From contig JACDAP010000014.1 in assembly GCA_013695395.1 (NCBI GenBank), forward strand, positions 1 to 14,784: a DNA stretch of 14,784 bases, read 5' to 3'. Below, in pieces: positions 6,514 through 13,309 of this stretch (its first letter is position 1; the number at the start of each line of letters is the position of its first letter). The translations under genes and the position numbers were made by a program. Source of the stretch: Solirubrobacterales bacterium. GTDB lineage: Bacteria > Actinomycetota > Thermoleophilia > Solirubrobacterales > Solirubrobacteraceae. The notes under the pieces were generated by a model. The model searched no databases. It was not told the origin of the DNA and saw only the letters and a program-made list of their open reading frames with translations.

Positions 6514-8142
6514 TCAACGCAGAACGTCAAACGGGTTGGTCACCTTGATCCGCGCGCGGCCCGCGGAGATGGTGATCCGGACCCGCACCGGACGCGTGGC
6601 GTACCACGAGCCCGCGCCACCGGGGAAGGCCACGAGCCGATGGCGCCCGCCGCGGAGCGTGGGTAGCAGCGCCCGTCCCAGCGGGCAGATCGCCTTCGGT
6701 CGATCGTTGAGGCGGCACAACAGCGGGCCGGCCCGCGGGTTGGGAGAGGAGAAGGCGACGACCAGCCGGCCACCGCGAAGCTGGGCGCGCGACGAGGCGA
6801 CCGCGGTCGGGGCGGGGGTCAGCCGCCGCAGGAACACGTCCTGCGCCTTGTTGCGGTCCTTGGCGACGAGGTTCTTCGCGGTGGAGACGAAGGCCACGGT
6901 CGCCCCGTCGTCGCTGATCGACGGGCGCTGCAGCAGCTGGGGCACGCGCTCGGAGGCCCGTGGCCGTCCGCGCGAGGAGACGGTGGCCATCACCGTCTGC
7001 CGACGCTTGATGTCCCGCACGAATACGTCCTCCCGTGGCGAATCGTCGGGTGTGAGGTTCTCGGCGAACGACGCGAAGGTGACGTAGCGCCCGTCACCGG
7101 ACATCGCGGGGGAGAACGAGTCGTTGTCCGACTCCTGCCCCGTGGTGGCCATGCTCACCCGCGTGGTGGTGCGGCGCTTGCGATCGCGCCGGAAGACGTC
7201 GGTGGAACGGTTGCGATCCCCGCGCACGAGGTTGGTGGCGTCCGAGTCGAAGACCACGTAGCGCCCGTCGCGAGAGATGTCGCTCACCGGGGAGAACGGC
7301 TTGGCCACCGCCCGGTTCTGCTGACGTCCACCGGACGACACGCTGACCCGCGTGGTCTTGCCGGCCACCAGGTCGCGAACGAAGACGTCAGCCACCTTGT
7401 TGCGGTCGCCGCGCACCAGCCGATCGGCCGTGGAGGTGAACGCCACGTAGCGCCCGTCCTCACTGATGGCCGCGCCGCTGGACGCTCCCCGGGCCGGCAC
7501 GCCGGCGCGCGAGACGCTCACGGCCACGGTGGTGCCGCGCAGGCGGTCGCGCACGAAGACGTCAGAGCGGCGGTTGGGGTCATCCGCGACGAGATTGTCC
7601 GCGGTGGAGGTGAAGGCGACGAAGCGACCGTCCCCCGACACGTCGGGCTCGGTGGAGTCGCCGTTGGCCTGCGCGCCGTCGACGCCGACCGAGATCCGCT
7701 CCAGGCCGGACGACGAGCGCATGAACACGTCGTCATCCCCGTTGGTGTCATCGGCGACGAGGTTCGAGGCGCGTGAGACGAAGGCGACCGCCTGCTCATC
7801 GGCGCTCAGCACCGGCGCGAACGACGCGCCATTGGGGCCCTTCGGGTCCGTGGTGCTGGAGAGGGACACGATCCGGCCACTGTTCTGATCGAAGAGGAAC
7901 ACGTCGCGCACCGCCCCGTTGGGATCCGCTGGTCCGAGGTTGCTGGCCCGGGAGTCGAAGACCACCACCTGGCCGGTCGCGGACACCCGCGGTGAGCTGC
8001 TGGCGCGGTTCGGTTCGTCACCCGAGCGGACGCGCACCGTTCGCTGCGGCGACGGACCGGCCAGCGCCGACGCGGCGCCCACCTCGAGGCCCAGGAGGAG
8101 AACCGCGAGGACCAATCCTGCCCGGCGCGAGGCGACCATCAT
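6514..8142 (-). CDS. Secreted seven-bladed PD40/TolB-type beta-propeller protein
   Basis: A 542-residue exported protein. An N-terminal hydrophobic signal (residues 7-28, ending SALAG) is followed by seven repeats of about 55-60 residues of the form SxDGRYVAFxSxAxNLVxxDxNxxxDVFVRD, which is the PD40/TolB propeller unit. Seven units fit one closed propeller. After the propeller, the last 100 or so residues form a beta-rich domain with two Cys (LLCRL and AICPL) resembling the disulfide-bearing Ig-like domains common in actinobacterial surface proteins. No LPxTG signal, lipobox or catalytic motif is visible; a binding or scaffold role is inferred. Start ATG 8142 is preferred because a GAGG lies 5 bases upstream and the signal peptide begins here. 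The open frame to 8220 adds no protein-like sequence. A leaderless-type upstream ORF (8139-8192) overlaps the start region. Confidence 0.85.
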   Translation of the reverse strand: MMVASRRAGLVLAVLLLGLEVGAASALAGPSPQRTVRVRSGDEPNRASSSPRVSATGQVVVFDSRASNLGPADPNGAVRDVFLFDQNSGRIVSLSSTTDPKGPNGASFAPVLSADEQAVAFVSRASNLVADDTNGDDDVFMRSSSGLERISVGVDGAQANGDSTEPDVSGDGRFVAFTSTADNLVADDPNRRSDVFVRDRLRGTTVAVSVSRAGVPARGASSGAAISEDGRYVAFTSTADRLVRGDRNKVADVFVRDLVAGKTTRVSVSSGGRQQNRAVAKPFSPVSDISRDGRYVVFDSDATNLVRGDRNRSTDVFRRDRKRRTTTRVSMATTGQESDNDSFSPAMSGDGRYVTFASFAENLTPDDSPREDVFVRDIKRRQTVMATVSSRGRPRASERVPQLLQRPSISDDGATVAFVSTAKNLVAKDRNKAQDVFLRRLTPAPTAVASSRAQLRGGRLVVAFSSPNPRAGPLLCRLNDRPKAICPLGRALLPTLRGGRHRLVAFPGGAGSWYATRPVRVRITISAGRARIKVTNPFDVLR

Positions 8143-8192
8143 CGCTGCCTCGACGATGCGCTGGAACGTTGTGCCGACCGGCCCCCAAACAT
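8139..8192 (-). CDS. Possible 17-residue upstream ORF before the PD40 gene
   Basis: The short frame MFGGRSAQRSSASSRQR starts at an ATG only 6 bases after a TAGCCT hexamer (8204-8199). It ends with a TGA that overlaps the second ATG of the PD40 gene (TGATG at 8141-8137). If the hexamer is the promoter, a leaderless transcript would begin at this ORF and its translation would deliver ribosomes to the PD40 start. The peptide resembles nothing known, and the arrangement could be chance. Confidence 0.25.
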   Translation of the reverse strand: MFGGRSAQRSSASSRQR

Positions 8193-8231
8193 GACCGCAG
8201 GCTACCGCCGTCCCGCCCACCAGCCGCCGGT

Positions 8232-8237
8232 TACCCT
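8232..8237 (+). promoter_or_regulatory. Candidate -10 box TACCCT before the small membrane ORF
   Basis: TACCCT lies 7 bases before GTG 8245, the same geometry as before several other genes in the window. It implies transcription starting at the GTG itself, and it is the only sign that the stump ORF may still be expressed. Confidence 0.4.
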
Positions 8238-8244
8238 GACGGCC

Positions 8245-8349
8245 GTGCGCGTCGGCGATCGCTCCCTGGGTGCGGTCCTGCGGTTCTGCGGGGCGATCCT
8301 CGTGACCTGCGGGGCGCTGCTGACCTGCGACGCCGGCCGCTCGCTATGA
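8245..8349 (+). pseudogene. 34-residue membrane ORF, likely N-terminal stump of a class E sortase
   Basis: A GTG-initiated ORF encodes a basic start (MRVGDRSLG), one hydrophobic helix (about residues 10-30, LRFCGAILVTCGALLTC) and then DAG, followed by four residues and TGA. The helix plus DAG resembles, from memory, the signal-anchor start of actinobacterial class E sortases, where a WQEP-type segment and the catalytic barrel would follow. Here the frame stops, and the last six bases overlap the 3' end of the opposing gene (stop at 8344). No sortase HIS/TLxTC/R catalytic motifs are found nearby. The alternative is an intact small single-pass membrane peptide. The neighbouring LPLTG protein makes the sortase-remnant reading attractive, but it is an inference. 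Confidence 0.4.
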
Positions 8350-8985
8350 CTTCGGCTTCGAGAAGCGGAAGGACCGGAGGATCGCCTGCACTTCCAAGAG
8401 GCGGCGCGGCGGCGGGCGCAGGGTGCTGAACACCTGGACGCTGTAGGTGCGGTGCTCCGTGGTGGCGGCGGTGGTGAGAATGCGCAGCTGGCGGCCCTGT
8501 TTGGTGGTGCCGGTGATCTCGGTGCTCAAGGCGGGCAACGGCCCGACCTTTCCGCGCTGGCGGCCGATGACCCGCGCCGGTTTGAACAGGCGCAGCAGCT
8601 CGGCCTGCTCGAACCGACGGACCTCCTTCTGCTGATTCGGTTCGCCTGCGTTGGAGACCGCGAGCGAGACCGTTCCGTCGTCGGTGCTGAGCTTCGCCAC
8701 GCCACTTTGCTGCGTGAGCTTCCATCCGGCCGGTTTCGCCACGCGCACGCCGAGGACCGACAGGTCGGTGGATCTGCCGAGGGCGACCTTCGGTACGGCG
8801 CGCGCTGCCGTCGGCGAGGTCACCCGCGCGTCCGTCGAGCTGTCGCCGCCGTCGTCCCGGCCGAAGATCGCCCACCCGAGCACCATCCCCAGACCGAGGG
8901 CGACGACGACGAGCGCTCCGACGCGACGGCGGATCGCGCCGCCGCGTGTCGATCCGCTTGTCGATCGAGATGGTGATCGCGCCAT
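8344..8985 (-). CDS. Single-pass membrane protein with extracytoplasmic PsbP/DUF1795-like domain
   Basis: A 213-residue protein. It has a short Ser/Arg-rich cytoplasmic tail (1-21), one transmembrane helix (about 22-42, VGALVVVALGLGMVLGWAIF), an Asp/Ser linker and an outside domain of about 150 residues. That domain begins VLGVRVAKPAGWKL and ends with an amphipathic segment AILRSFRF. This layout recalls small PsbP/Mog1/DUF1795-like domains found in actinobacterial lipoproteins and membrane proteins; the match is by pattern only and function is unknown. ATG 8985 is chosen over ATG 8994, because 8994 lies within the TACTAT hexamer (8998-8993). That hexamer is 7 bases before 8985 and suggests a leaderless transcript. 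It is divergent from the kelch gene. Confidence 0.75.
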   Translation of the reverse strand: MARSPSRSTSGSTRGGAIRRRVGALVVVALGLGMVLGWAIFGRDDGGDSSTDARVTSPTAARAVPKVALGRSTDLSVLGVRVAKPAGWKLTQQSGVAKLSTDDGTVSLAVSNAGEPNQQKEVRRFEQAELLRLFKPARVIGRQRGKVGPLPALSTEITGTTKQGRQLRILTTAATTEHRTYSVQVFSTLRPPPRRLLEVQAILRSFRFSKPKS

Positions 8986-8992
8986 GGCCGAC

Positions 8993-8998
8993 ATAGTA
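8993..8998 (-). promoter_or_regulatory. -10 box TACTAT of the membrane protein gene
   Basis: TACTAT on the minus strand is close to the TATAAT consensus and lies 7 bases before ATG 8985. No Shine-Dalgarno sequence fits between, so transcription and translation probably start together. No clear -35 hexamer. Confidence 0.55.
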
Positions 8999-9068
8999 GG
9001 TCGCTCTGTCCATCGCCCGCGACGGTCTTCGCCACCTGGCTAGCGGAGCGCGCTTGGACGGCGACGCG

Positions 9069-9074
9069 TACGCT
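9069..9074 (+). promoter_or_regulatory. -10 box TACGCT of the kelch gene
   Basis: TACGCT lies 6 bases before ATG 9081, in the leaderless geometry recurrent in this window. It decides between ATG 9081 and the in-frame TTG at 9054, since the hexamer lies downstream of the TTG. Confidence 0.5.
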
Positions 9075-9080
9075 CACTCG

Positions 9081-10250
9081 ATGCTTCGCCGTCTCTCCGC
9101 GATCGTTCCGTCCCGCAGAGCGCGGTGGTTCGGTGGCAGCTGGGCTCTCGCCGCCACCGCGTTGGCCTTGCTCGCCGCGACGGCGGTGGCGGCCGGCAGC
9201 GGGCAGTGGTCGTCGGCGGATCGGCTACGGACCAGCCGCGAGTTCCACACCGCCACCCTGCTGCCGCAGGGCCAGGTGCTGGTCACCGGCGGATTCGGCT
9301 ACGACGGCTTCCTCTCGAGCTCCGAGCTCTACGATCCGGTCAAGCGCGCGTGGAACAACGCCGGCCGCTTGCGCACCCCCCGCTTCGCCCAGACCGCGAC
9401 CCTGCTGGGCAACGGCAAGGTGCTGGTCGCCGGCGGCGCCAACCTCGACAAGGGCTTCCTGGCGTCGGCCGAGCTCTTCGACCCGGCCACGGGCACCTGG
9501 TCCTCCGCCGGCAACATGAGGACCGCCCGCAACAACCACACCGCGACGCTGCTGCCCGACGGTCGTGTCCTGGTCACCGGCGGTCTGGGCAAGCGCGTGC
9601 CGGCCCTGGACCGGGCCGAGCTCTATGATCCCGCCACCAACCGCTGGTCCTCCGCGGCGAAGATGAGAACCTCGCGCTATCACCACGCGGCGGTCCTGAT
9701 GCTCGACGGTCGCGTCCTGGTCACCGGCGGCCAGAATCGTGCCGAGCGGTTCCGGAACAGCGCGGAGATATACAACCCGGTCAGGAACCGCTGGCACACC
9801 ACCGGCCGGTTGCGGACCCCTCGCGTCAACCACACCTCCACCCTGACCGCCGACGGCAAGGTGCTGATCGTGGGCGGCGGCGACCGCGCCCCCGGCTTCA
9901 CCAAGCGCGTGGAGCGCTACAACCCCTCAAGCGGGCGGTTCACCTACACGCGCGCGGCACGCATCCCCCGCGGGTTCCACACCGCCACCACCCTCGCCGA
10001 CGGCCGGGTACTGATCTCGGGCGGCTTCGGCGACCGCGGCGCCCTTTCCCGCGCCGAGATCTACGACCCCCGCACCAGCCGCTGGCGGAGTGGCAGCTCC
10101 CAGCGCACCGCACGAGCCCACCAGACCGCCACCCTGCTCGAGGATGGGACGGTGCTCGTCGCCGGAGGTGCCCGCTACTCCGGCACCCTCGTTCCCTCCG
10201 CCGAGCGGTACCGGCCGACGAAGGCGAAGACGACGAACACGGGACCGTAG
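9081..10250 (+). CDS. Secreted seven-bladed kelch-repeat protein
   Basis: A 389-residue exported protein. A basic N-terminus (MLRRLSAIVPSRRAR) leads to a hydrophobic segment (about 19-38, WALAATALALLAATAVAAG), a signal peptide or anchor. The rest is kelch repeats of about 49 residues of the form HTATLLPDGRVLVTGG...AELYDPATxxWSSAGxMRTxR, with the diagnostic GG pair and the later Y and W. A lone W-strand at the N-terminus (GQWSSADRLRTSR) and seven following units, the last lacking that strand, fit one seven-bladed propeller closed by joining the two ends. No galactose-oxidase Cys-Tyr site or other catalytic residues stand out, so a binding role outside the cell is inferred. ATG 9081 is supported by the TACGCT box. 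Confidence 0.88.
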   Translation: MLRRLSAIVPSRRARWFGGSWALAATALALLAATAVAAGSGQWSSADRLRTSREFHTATLLPQGQVLVTGGFGYDGFLSSSELYDPVKRAWNNAGRLRTPRFAQTATLLGNGKVLVAGGANLDKGFLASAELFDPATGTWSSAGNMRTARNNHTATLLPDGRVLVTGGLGKRVPALDRAELYDPATNRWSSAAKMRTSRYHHAAVLMLDGRVLVTGGQNRAERFRNSAEIYNPVRNRWHTTGRLRTPRVNHTSTLTADGKVLIVGGGDRAPGFTKRVERYNPSSGRFTYTRAARIPRGFHTATTLADGRVLISGGFGDRGALSRAEIYDPRTSRWRSGSSQRTARAHQTATLLEDGTVLVAGGARYSGTLVPSAERYRPTKAKTTNTGP

Positions 10251-10293
10251 GGCTGCTTGAGCTGACGGACGGAACGAGGCGGCTCCACGGCAG

Positions 10294-11232
10294 TCAGCCG
10301 GCGAGCGCCAGCGCCGTCCGCTTGCTCTCGAACTCGGTGGAGACCTCGGCGAGCACGCTCAGCATCTCCGCCTTGGCCGGGGACTCCCAGGAGCCCCCGA
10401 GCGTGGCCGCGTGCACGACGCGGACCGGCGGCTTGGCCCCGAGCGAGCGGATCACGACGTCGTCGCGCACGGCGACCAGGGCGAGGTCGGGGATGAACGA
10501 GACGCCGAAGCCGGCCGCGACGAACCCCTGGATGGCCAGGTAGTCGTCTGAGTGGAAGCCGATGCGCGGCTCGAAGCCGGCCTCCTGGCAGGCCCGCACG
10601 AGGATGCGGCCGTCGGGACAGCGGGCCGTGGCACCGAGGATCCATTCCTCGTCCACCAGATCGGCGAGGCGCAGCCGGGACCGCGCGGCGAGCGGGTGGT
10701 CGGCGGCGAGCATCAGGTACATCGGGTCTTCGAGCAGCGGCGTGTAGGTGATGTCCTGCGCGGGCAGCGACGGCTCGAAGGTGGTTGCGACCGTCAGCGC
10801 GATGTCCGCCTCCCCCGCCCGCAGCACGGCGAGCCCACCGTCGGGCTCCTCGGGCCCGAGCGTGAGCTCGACGCCGGGGTGGCGTCGCCGGAACTCGACG
10901 ATCGCCCGCGGGACGATCGTGGCCCCTGCGGTGGCGAAGGTCGTCAGCCGGAGCCGGCCGCCACGTAACCCGGCGATCGCGTCGAGCTCGGCCTCCGCGT
11001 CGTCGAGCCGGCAGAGGATCGCCTCGGCGTGGACGACGAGGGCCCGACCGGCGTCGGTGAGCGTGACCCCGCGGGCGGAGCGGTCGACCAGCCGCGTGCC
11101 CGCCTCGCGCTCCAGCGCCGCGATCTGCTGGGAGATCGCGCTCTGGGTGTAGGCGAGCGCCTCCGCGGCGGCGGAGAAGGAACCCTGGGCGGCGACCTCG
11201 CGGAGAACGCGGAGACGGCGGACGTCAAGCAT
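10294..11232 (-). CDS. LysR-family transcriptional regulator
   Basis: A 312-residue LTTR of normal length. The N-terminal winged helix-turn-helix spans residues 1-60 (MLDVRRLRVLREVAAQGSFS, then AAEALAYTQSAISQQIAALE with the recognition helix near 30-45). A linker helix to about residue 90 follows, then a periplasmic-binding-protein-like effector domain (about 92-300) with RGGRLRL at its start. The ligand cannot be read from sequence. ATG 11232 begins the canonical LTTR start and lies 6 bases after a TAAGAT (11244-11239), within TATAAGAT, so the mRNA may be leaderless. It is divergent from a small GNAT-like gene across a 71-base region with an inverted repeat. LTTRs usually control the divergent gene and themselves, so the GNAT-like protein and possibly the dehydrogenase after it are the likely targets. 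Confidence 0.92.
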   Translation of the reverse strand: MLDVRRLRVLREVAAQGSFSAAAEALAYTQSAISQQIAALEREAGTRLVDRSARGVTLTDAGRALVVHAEAILCRLDDAEAELDAIAGLRGGRLRLTTFATAGATIVPRAIVEFRRRHPGVELTLGPEEPDGGLAVLRAGEADIALTVATTFEPSLPAQDITYTPLLEDPMYLMLAADHPLAARSRLRLADLVDEEWILGATARCPDGRILVRACQEAGFEPRIGFHSDDYLAIQGFVAAGFGVSFIPDLALVAVRDDVVIRSLGAKPPVRVVHAATLGGSWESPAKAEMLSVLAEVSTEFESKRTALALAG

Positions 11233-11238
11233 CAGGCA

Positions 11239-11246
11239 ATCTTATA
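11239..11246 (-). promoter_or_regulatory. -10 region TATAAGAT of the lysR gene
   Basis: Minus-strand TATAAGAT contains TATAAG and TAAGAT, 8 and 6 bases before ATG 11232. A poor -35 (CAATGA) is 17 bases upstream and falls inside the inverted repeat. Confidence 0.5.
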
Positions 11247-11258
11247 GGAGACACACCG

Positions 11259-11269
11259 CAATGTCATTG
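11259..11269. promoter_or_regulatory. Inverted repeat CAATG-T-CATTG in the lysR divergent region, candidate operator
   Basis: Two 5-base arms flank a single base. The repeat overlaps the expected -35 position of lysR and, on the plus strand, a TTGGAC (11267-11272). That TTGGAC is 18 bases before a weak CACCGT, which lies 7 bases before ATG 11304. It differs from the classical T-N11-A LTTR box in length, so assignment to this regulator is tentative. Confidence 0.35.
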
Positions 11270-11303
11270 GACCTGATGGCGCGAGCCTGGCACCGTTCCG
11301 TTC

Positions 11304-11618
11304 ATGAGCCACCTCGAAGACACCATCATCGCCATCCGCCTCGCCGACGAGAGCGACGCCCAGAGCCTCACCCGCCTGGCGGGGCTCGACAGCGCCCGCG
11401 TCCCGGAGGACCCGCTACTGCTCGGCCTGCTCGACGGCCGTGTCGTCGTCGCGCTCTCGCTGAGCGCGGGCACGGTGATCGCCGACCCGTTCACCCCGAC
11501 GCTCGACCTGGTCGCGCTCGTCCGTCAGCGCTCCGAGCGCCTCGGCGTCGGCGCGGCCGCTTCGTCCACGCGTCGCCGGTGGTCGTCGATGCGTCCCGCG
11601 CTCGGACGCCTCGCCTGA
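11304..11618 (+). CDS. Small GNAT-like conserved protein
   Basis: A 104-residue protein whose first 75 residues look conserved. IIAIRLADESDAQSLTRLA resembles the N-terminal strand and helix of GNAT acetyltransferases, followed by DSARVPEDPLLLGLLDGRVV and ALSLSAGTVIADPFTPTLDL. It is much shorter than a full GNAT (about 150) and lacks the acetyl-CoA pyrophosphate loop (Q/RxxGxG/A). It is therefore probably not a catalytic acetyltransferase on its own. The similarity to short Solirubrobacterales proteins of this type is from memory. The last 25 residues (Ser/Arg-rich) look unstructured. It is divergent from lysR and 49 bases upstream of the dehydrogenase. Confidence 0.7.
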   Translation: MSHLEDTIIAIRLADESDAQSLTRLAGLDSARVPEDPLLLGLLDGRVVVALSLSAGTVIADPFTPTLDLVALVRQRSERLGVGAAASSTRRRWSSMRPALGRLA

Positions 11619-11654
11619 TCCGTGCCGCTCCGCCGCTCCGCGAGCGTGGCTGAG

Positions 11655-11660
11655 TACCGT
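11655..11660 (+). promoter_or_regulatory. -10 box TACCGT of the short-chain dehydrogenase gene
   Basis: TACCGT lies 7 bases before ATG 11668. It gives the dehydrogenase its own leaderless-type promoter independent of the gene upstream. Confidence 0.45.
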
Positions 11661-11667
11661 CAGGGCC

Positions 11668-12597
11668 ATGAGCTCCTGGACCGCCGCGCAGATCCCCGAC
11701 CAGACCGGGCGGCGTGCCGTCGTCACCGGCGCAAATTCGGGGCTCGGCCTCGTCACCGCGACCGAGCTCGCCCGCAAGGGCGCGAAGGTCGTCCTCGCGG
11801 TGCGCACGACGAGCAAGGGCGAGCAGGCGATGGCTCGGATCCGCGAGGACATCCCGACCGCGGACGTGGAGGTCCGCGAGCTCGACCTCTCCTCGCTCGA
11901 CTCGATCCGGGCCTTCGCCTCCGAGCTCACCGAGGAGGATCCGGGGCTCGACCTCCTCGTGAACAACGCCGGGATCATGATGACCCCGCCGCAGACGACC
12001 GCGGACGGCTTCGAGCTCCAGTTCGGCACGAACCACCTCGGCCACTTCGCCCTCACCGGGCTGCTCCTGGACGCGCTCAGCAAGGGCCAGGACCCGCGCG
12101 TGGTGACGGTCAGCTCGATCGAGCACAAGCCGGGTCACGTCCACTTCGACGACCTGCAGCTCGAGCAGGGCTACACGCCGCGCAAGGCCTACCAGCAGTC
12201 GAAGATGGCCAACGCCGTCTTCGGCCTCGAGCTCGACCGGCGCCTGCGCGCGGCGAGCTCACCCGTGAAGAGCCTGCTCGCCCACCCCGGCTACTCGAAC
12301 ACGAACCTCCAGTCCACCGGCCCGACCGGCATCGCGAAGCTCGCGATGTGGTTCGGCAACCGCGTGATCGCCCAGGGCGCCGACAAGGGCGCCCTCCCCC
12401 AGCTCCACGCAGCCACGGCGATCGGAGTCAAGGGCGGCGAGTTCTACGGCCCCGACGGCTTCCAGGAGTTCCGCGGCGCGGTGACCGAGGTCCAGGCCGT
12501 GCCGGAAGCTCGGGACGAGGAGATCGCCCGCCGCCTCTGGAGCGTCTCGGAGGAGCTCACCGGCGTCGAGTACGGGCTGGCCGCCGCGACCGTCTGA
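11668..12597 (+). CDS. Short-chain dehydrogenase/reductase, retinol-dehydrogenase-like
   Basis: A 309-residue cytosolic NAD(P)-dependent oxidoreductase of the SDR superfamily. The Rossmann nucleotide motif TGANSGLG (residues 20-27) is followed by LAVRTTSKGEQAM, where R46 after the second strand favours NADPH. NNAG is at 99-102, the structural Asn is N122 (TNHLGHF), the catalytic Ser is S150 (VTVSSIEH) and the YxxxK pair is Y175/K179. All catalytic residues are present. The overall length and the HxPGYSNTNLQ segment after the active site match proteins annotated as oxidoreductases related to retinol dehydrogenases and WW-domain oxidoreductases. The substrate is unknown. The neighbouring LysR gene may regulate it. 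Confidence 0.93.
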   Translation: MSSWTAAQIPDQTGRRAVVTGANSGLGLVTATELARKGAKVVLAVRTTSKGEQAMARIREDIPTADVEVRELDLSSLDSIRAFASELTEEDPGLDLLVNNAGIMMTPPQTTADGFELQFGTNHLGHFALTGLLLDALSKGQDPRVVTVSSIEHKPGHVHFDDLQLEQGYTPRKAYQQSKMANAVFGLELDRRLRAASSPVKSLLAHPGYSNTNLQSTGPTGIAKLAMWFGNRVIAQGADKGALPQLHAATAIGVKGGEFYGPDGFQEFRGAVTEVQAVPEARDEEIARRLWSVSEELTGVEYGLAAATV

Positions 12598-12604
12598 GGG
12601 CGAT

Positions 12605-12643
12605 CGAGCTCCGGGCCGCCGGGTTCCGGCTCGCCCGAGCTCG
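12605..12643. terminator. GC-rich hairpin between convergent genes
   Basis: CGAGCTC (12605-12611) pairs with GAGCTCG (12637-12643). The stem continues with GGGC/GCCC after one bulged C, and an inner CCGG-GTT-CCGG hairpin lies in the loop. It occupies nearly all of the 52-base gap between the dehydrogenase and secG stop codons and may terminate both. Confidence 0.55.
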
Positions 12644-12649
12644 CGCTCG

Positions 12650-12883
12650 TTACTCCCAGGGGGACTTGAGCAGCAGGATCGTGTTCAGGACGAACAGGAC
12701 CGCGATGAGGACCGTGTAGCGGTTCAGGTTCTTCTCCATCATCGAGCCGCCGCTCAGCTTGCCGGCGCCCGAGCCGACACCGAAGGCGCCCGAGAGGCCT
12801 GCGTCCTTGCCCGAGTGCATGAGCACGAGCAGGATCAGGGTGACCGAGAAGAACAGCTGAATCACGGAGAAGATCGTTTCCAT
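12650..12883 (-). CDS. secG: SecG, Sec translocon subunit
   Basis: A 77-residue protein with the SecG layout. There are two transmembrane helices (about 3-22 and 57-74) joined by a Gly-rich cytoplasmic loop containing HSGKDAGLSGAFG and a GGS-M segment, which is the family signature. SecG binds SecYE and assists SecA-driven protein export. It is the sole protein-export gene here and would serve the several exported proteins encoded nearby. A TACCAT (12899-12894) 10 bases before the ATG could be its own promoter. It lies 40 bases downstream of the CcmI-like gene on the same strand, so read-through from the ccm genes is also possible. Confidence 0.94.
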   Translation of the reverse strand: METIFSVIQLFFSVTLILLVLMHSGKDAGLSGAFGVGSGAGKLSGGSMMEKNLNRYTVLIAVLFVLNTILLLKSPWE

Positions 12884-12922
12884 CGTGGGATCGATGGTAG
12901 CGGCGGGGCTGGTCCCCGCGCG

Positions 12923-13258
12923 TCAACCGGCGGCGTGATCGGCGACCGGCTCGTCGGCCGCGGCGCGGCCGGCCTTGGGTGGCCCCGCGCCCAGCGCATC
13001 GAGGCGCCGCAGCAGCTCGACCGCCTCGGCCCGCCGATCGCGGTCCTGCGCCTTGAAATCGGTCTCGGTGAGCTTGCCGGTCCGGAAGTCGAGCTCGAGC
13101 TCGCGGATTTCCCGGTACTTCGCGCGCTTGGCCTCCTCGAGCGCCTCGATGTCACGTCGCTCGCGCTCATCGGCCGCCTCGGCGTGGCCGGCGCGCAGCG
13201 GCAGCCCGACGAGCAGGACGATCAGGACGAAGACGACCACGACGGCGACGACCACCAT
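12923..13258 (-). CDS. Short CcmI-like membrane-anchored coiled-coil protein
   Basis: A 111-residue protein with an N-terminal transmembrane helix (about 2-21). A charged helical stretch (28-90) follows with ALEEAKRAKYREIRELELDF-RTGKLTETDF. This RELE-D-xxGKLtexDf pattern matches the N-terminal part of CcmI/CycH cytochrome c maturation proteins, without the TPR apocytochrome-binding part. It follows ccmF directly, supporting a role in System I haem ligation, perhaps as a small structural partner. ATG 13258 is chosen; GTG 13261 is an equal alternative one codon upstream. An 11-codon ORF ends on the start codon (TGATG). Function is inferred from position and motif. Confidence 0.75.
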   Translation of the reverse strand: MVVVAVVVVFVLIVLLVGLPLRAGHAEAADERERRDIEALEEAKRAKYREIRELELDFRTGKLTETDFKAQDRDRRAEAVELLRRLDALGAGPPKAGRAAADEPVADHAAG

Positions 13259-13293
13259 CACTGGCTCACCCGTACGGCATCGGCGAGGCGCAC
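13258..13293 (-). CDS. Possible 11-residue ORF between ccmF and the CcmI-like gene
   Basis: GGGAGG (13307-13302) lies 8 bases before GTG 13293, which opens MRLADAVRVSQ. Its TGA shares one base with ATG 13258 of the CcmI-like gene. This is a good Shine-Dalgarno in a 48-base gap and would couple translation from ccmF to the next gene. The peptide itself is not recognisable. Confidence 0.3.
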   Translation of the reverse strand: MRLADAVRVSQ

Positions 13294-13309
13294 TTCGTCG
13301 TCCTCCCGC

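Noticed and set aside
8231..9013. Minus-strand frame of 260 codons overlapping the single-pass membrane protein
   Set aside because: It has Arg/His-rich shadow composition. The competing frame has a clear transmembrane helix, folded-domain character and a -10 box.
9054..9080. TTG start at 9054 for the kelch gene
   Set aside because: The likely -10 hexamer TACGCT (9069-9074) lies downstream of it and the signal peptide begins at ATG 9081.
10251..10293. Possible terminator between the convergent kelch and lysR genes
   Set aside because: Only a 4-bp GAGC/GCTC pairing with a long loop could be drawn, too weak to report.
11415..12144. Minus-strand frames of 237 and 217 codons opposite the dehydrogenase
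   Set aside because: The plus frame has every SDR catalytic motif; the minus frames have no recognisable features.
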